Below, in pieces: positions 32,542-33,278 of a stretch of 33,278 bases of DNA. The stretch is from Polymyxa betae. Its lineage: Eukaryota; Endomyxa; Phytomyxea; Plasmodiophorida; Plasmodiophoridae. The stretch is taken from contig RBZT01000757.1 of the NCBI GenBank assembly GCA_003693705.1, positions 1 to 33,278 on the forward strand. The letters run 5' to 3'. A model generated the notes under the pieces. It searched no databases and was not told the DNA's origin. It was given only the letters and a program-made list of their open reading frames with translations. The translations under genes and the position numbers were made by a program. Positions within the stretch are counted from its first letter, which is position 1; each line of letters begins with the position of its first letter.

Positions 32542-33039
32542 ATGGCTGCTGCTGCTGCTGATAATTCCATCCTGCGGGGCAGTCCTTGCCGTTCTGGGTG
32601 CTGTGGTGGCCGTCGTCGATGATGAACTCCATACTGATGGTCGTAGCTACTGTCGACCTAATTCAGAAAAGATTGCCAGTGGTAGATCGGCGCTCTTGCT
32701 GCATGTTGTCGATTTGAATGCATTACGATAACGCTTAGCTTTGTGTAAAACGTTTCGTTGTGACAAGCGTTCCTTCCAAACAATCTATGAAACCATCTAT
32801 TCCAAATGGAGTATGCTACTCGACGAAATCGGTCCAGATGAAAATTTTCTGTTCGCGATCGCGTTGCTGTAACGTAATTCTATATGACGCACTCCGATTC
32901 TACCGTTGAAGCCGCTGAAAGCTTTGGAATGCGCAAAACTTCTGCAGTTCGCTACATAAGAGAAATGACCGATATTATTGTTGACTGCTTGACCTCGGAA
33001 GTTATTGCGCTTCCATCAGGGCCGAACGAACCCGAATAA
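32542..33039 (+). CDS. Possible small four-exon gene, unknown function
   Basis: Not recognised. Reading ATG 32542 with four exons, join(32542..32597, 32647..32681, 32739..32868, 32922..33039), gives an open 112-aa protein. The introns are 49, 57 and 53 nt, the normal size here, and all phases close. The protein begins MAAAAADNSILRG and has two helical parts, KRSFQTIYETIYSKWSMLLD and SAVRYIREMTDIIVDCLTSE. The Ala run comes from a GCT repeat. The last exon may instead splice at the GT at 32998 to an acceptor at about 33043 and continue to the right. The helical pattern could suit a histone-fold or similar small subunit, but that is speculation. Confidence 0.35.
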
Positions 33040-33278
33040 CAAAGATGCGGTTTTCGAACTACTGCCTTGCGGTTTATGGCACTTCGTTTGTGTCAGGCTT
33101 TCTGGAAATAGAAAAGGGGAAGGACTGAATATAAGGCAACGACAAATGTATTAGAAAGGAGGAAGAGGAGGAGAAGGTAGGTGAGAGGCAAACTTAGATG
33201 ATACGGAATGCTCGACGAGACGTCAGGAGGAGGAAGTCGATCGAGATCGGGTATACAACTACAGTAGCTAGATTCACG

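Overview
The window is nuclear DNA of a gene-dense unicellular eukaryote. Its protein families are eukaryotic: copines, SERINC, EDC4/Ge-1, SAP18, SEM1/DSS1, a FANCE-like protein, a RAP-domain protein, mitochondrial ATP synthase delta, mitochondrial bL9, a FYVE protein and a TALE homeodomain protein. Most genes are split by very short introns, typically 43-59 nt, with GT-AG ends and one GC-AG exception. The standard genetic code fits everywhere. The copines, RAP protein, SERINC and TALE homeodomain together argue against an ordinary fungus. A protist with a compact genome, perhaps a rhizarian such as a plasmodiophorid, is my best guess, but the sequence here does not settle the lineage. I translated the exon joins by hand. 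In every spliced model the phases close, but no transcript data support them.

Left part (1-4.3 kb): an unrecognised minus-strand gene runs off the left edge. Behind its start lies a 146-bp MITE-like element. After a poorly coding stretch comes a complete SVOP/SV2-type MFS transporter (2519-4293, +).

Minus-strand cluster (4.4-10.7 kb): four genes are read right to left. They are a copine with a degenerate von Willebrand A domain, an unknown 254-aa protein only 49 nt downstream, SAP18, and a ZCCHC17/pNO40-like S1 plus zinc-knuckle protein with a His/Lys repeat tail. SAP18 and ZCCHC17 both belong to nuclear mRNA processing.

Centre (11.4-17.9 kb): SEM1/DSS1 (+), an uncertain ORF, a FANCE-like protein (+), and an 820-aa RAP protein (+). 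The RAP gene converges, with a 21-nt gap, on mitochondrial ATP synthase delta (-).

Right part (18-33.3 kb): a TALE homeodomain protein with N-terminal Cys pairs (+) converges on a second, canonical copine (-, 12 exons). That copine is divergent from mitochondrial bL9 (+). Then come a small unknown minus-strand gene, the 15-exon EDC4 gene (+), SERINC (+), a FYVE protein (-) and a probable small multi-exon gene at the right edge. Apart from housekeeping links (decapping, proteasome/DNA repair, mitochondrial translation and ATP synthesis, membrane trafficking) I see no operon-like pathway. The most unusual items are the pseudo-copine, the zinc/TALE protein, the FANCE-like protein, the FYVE domain lacking a zinc ligand and the MITE-like element.
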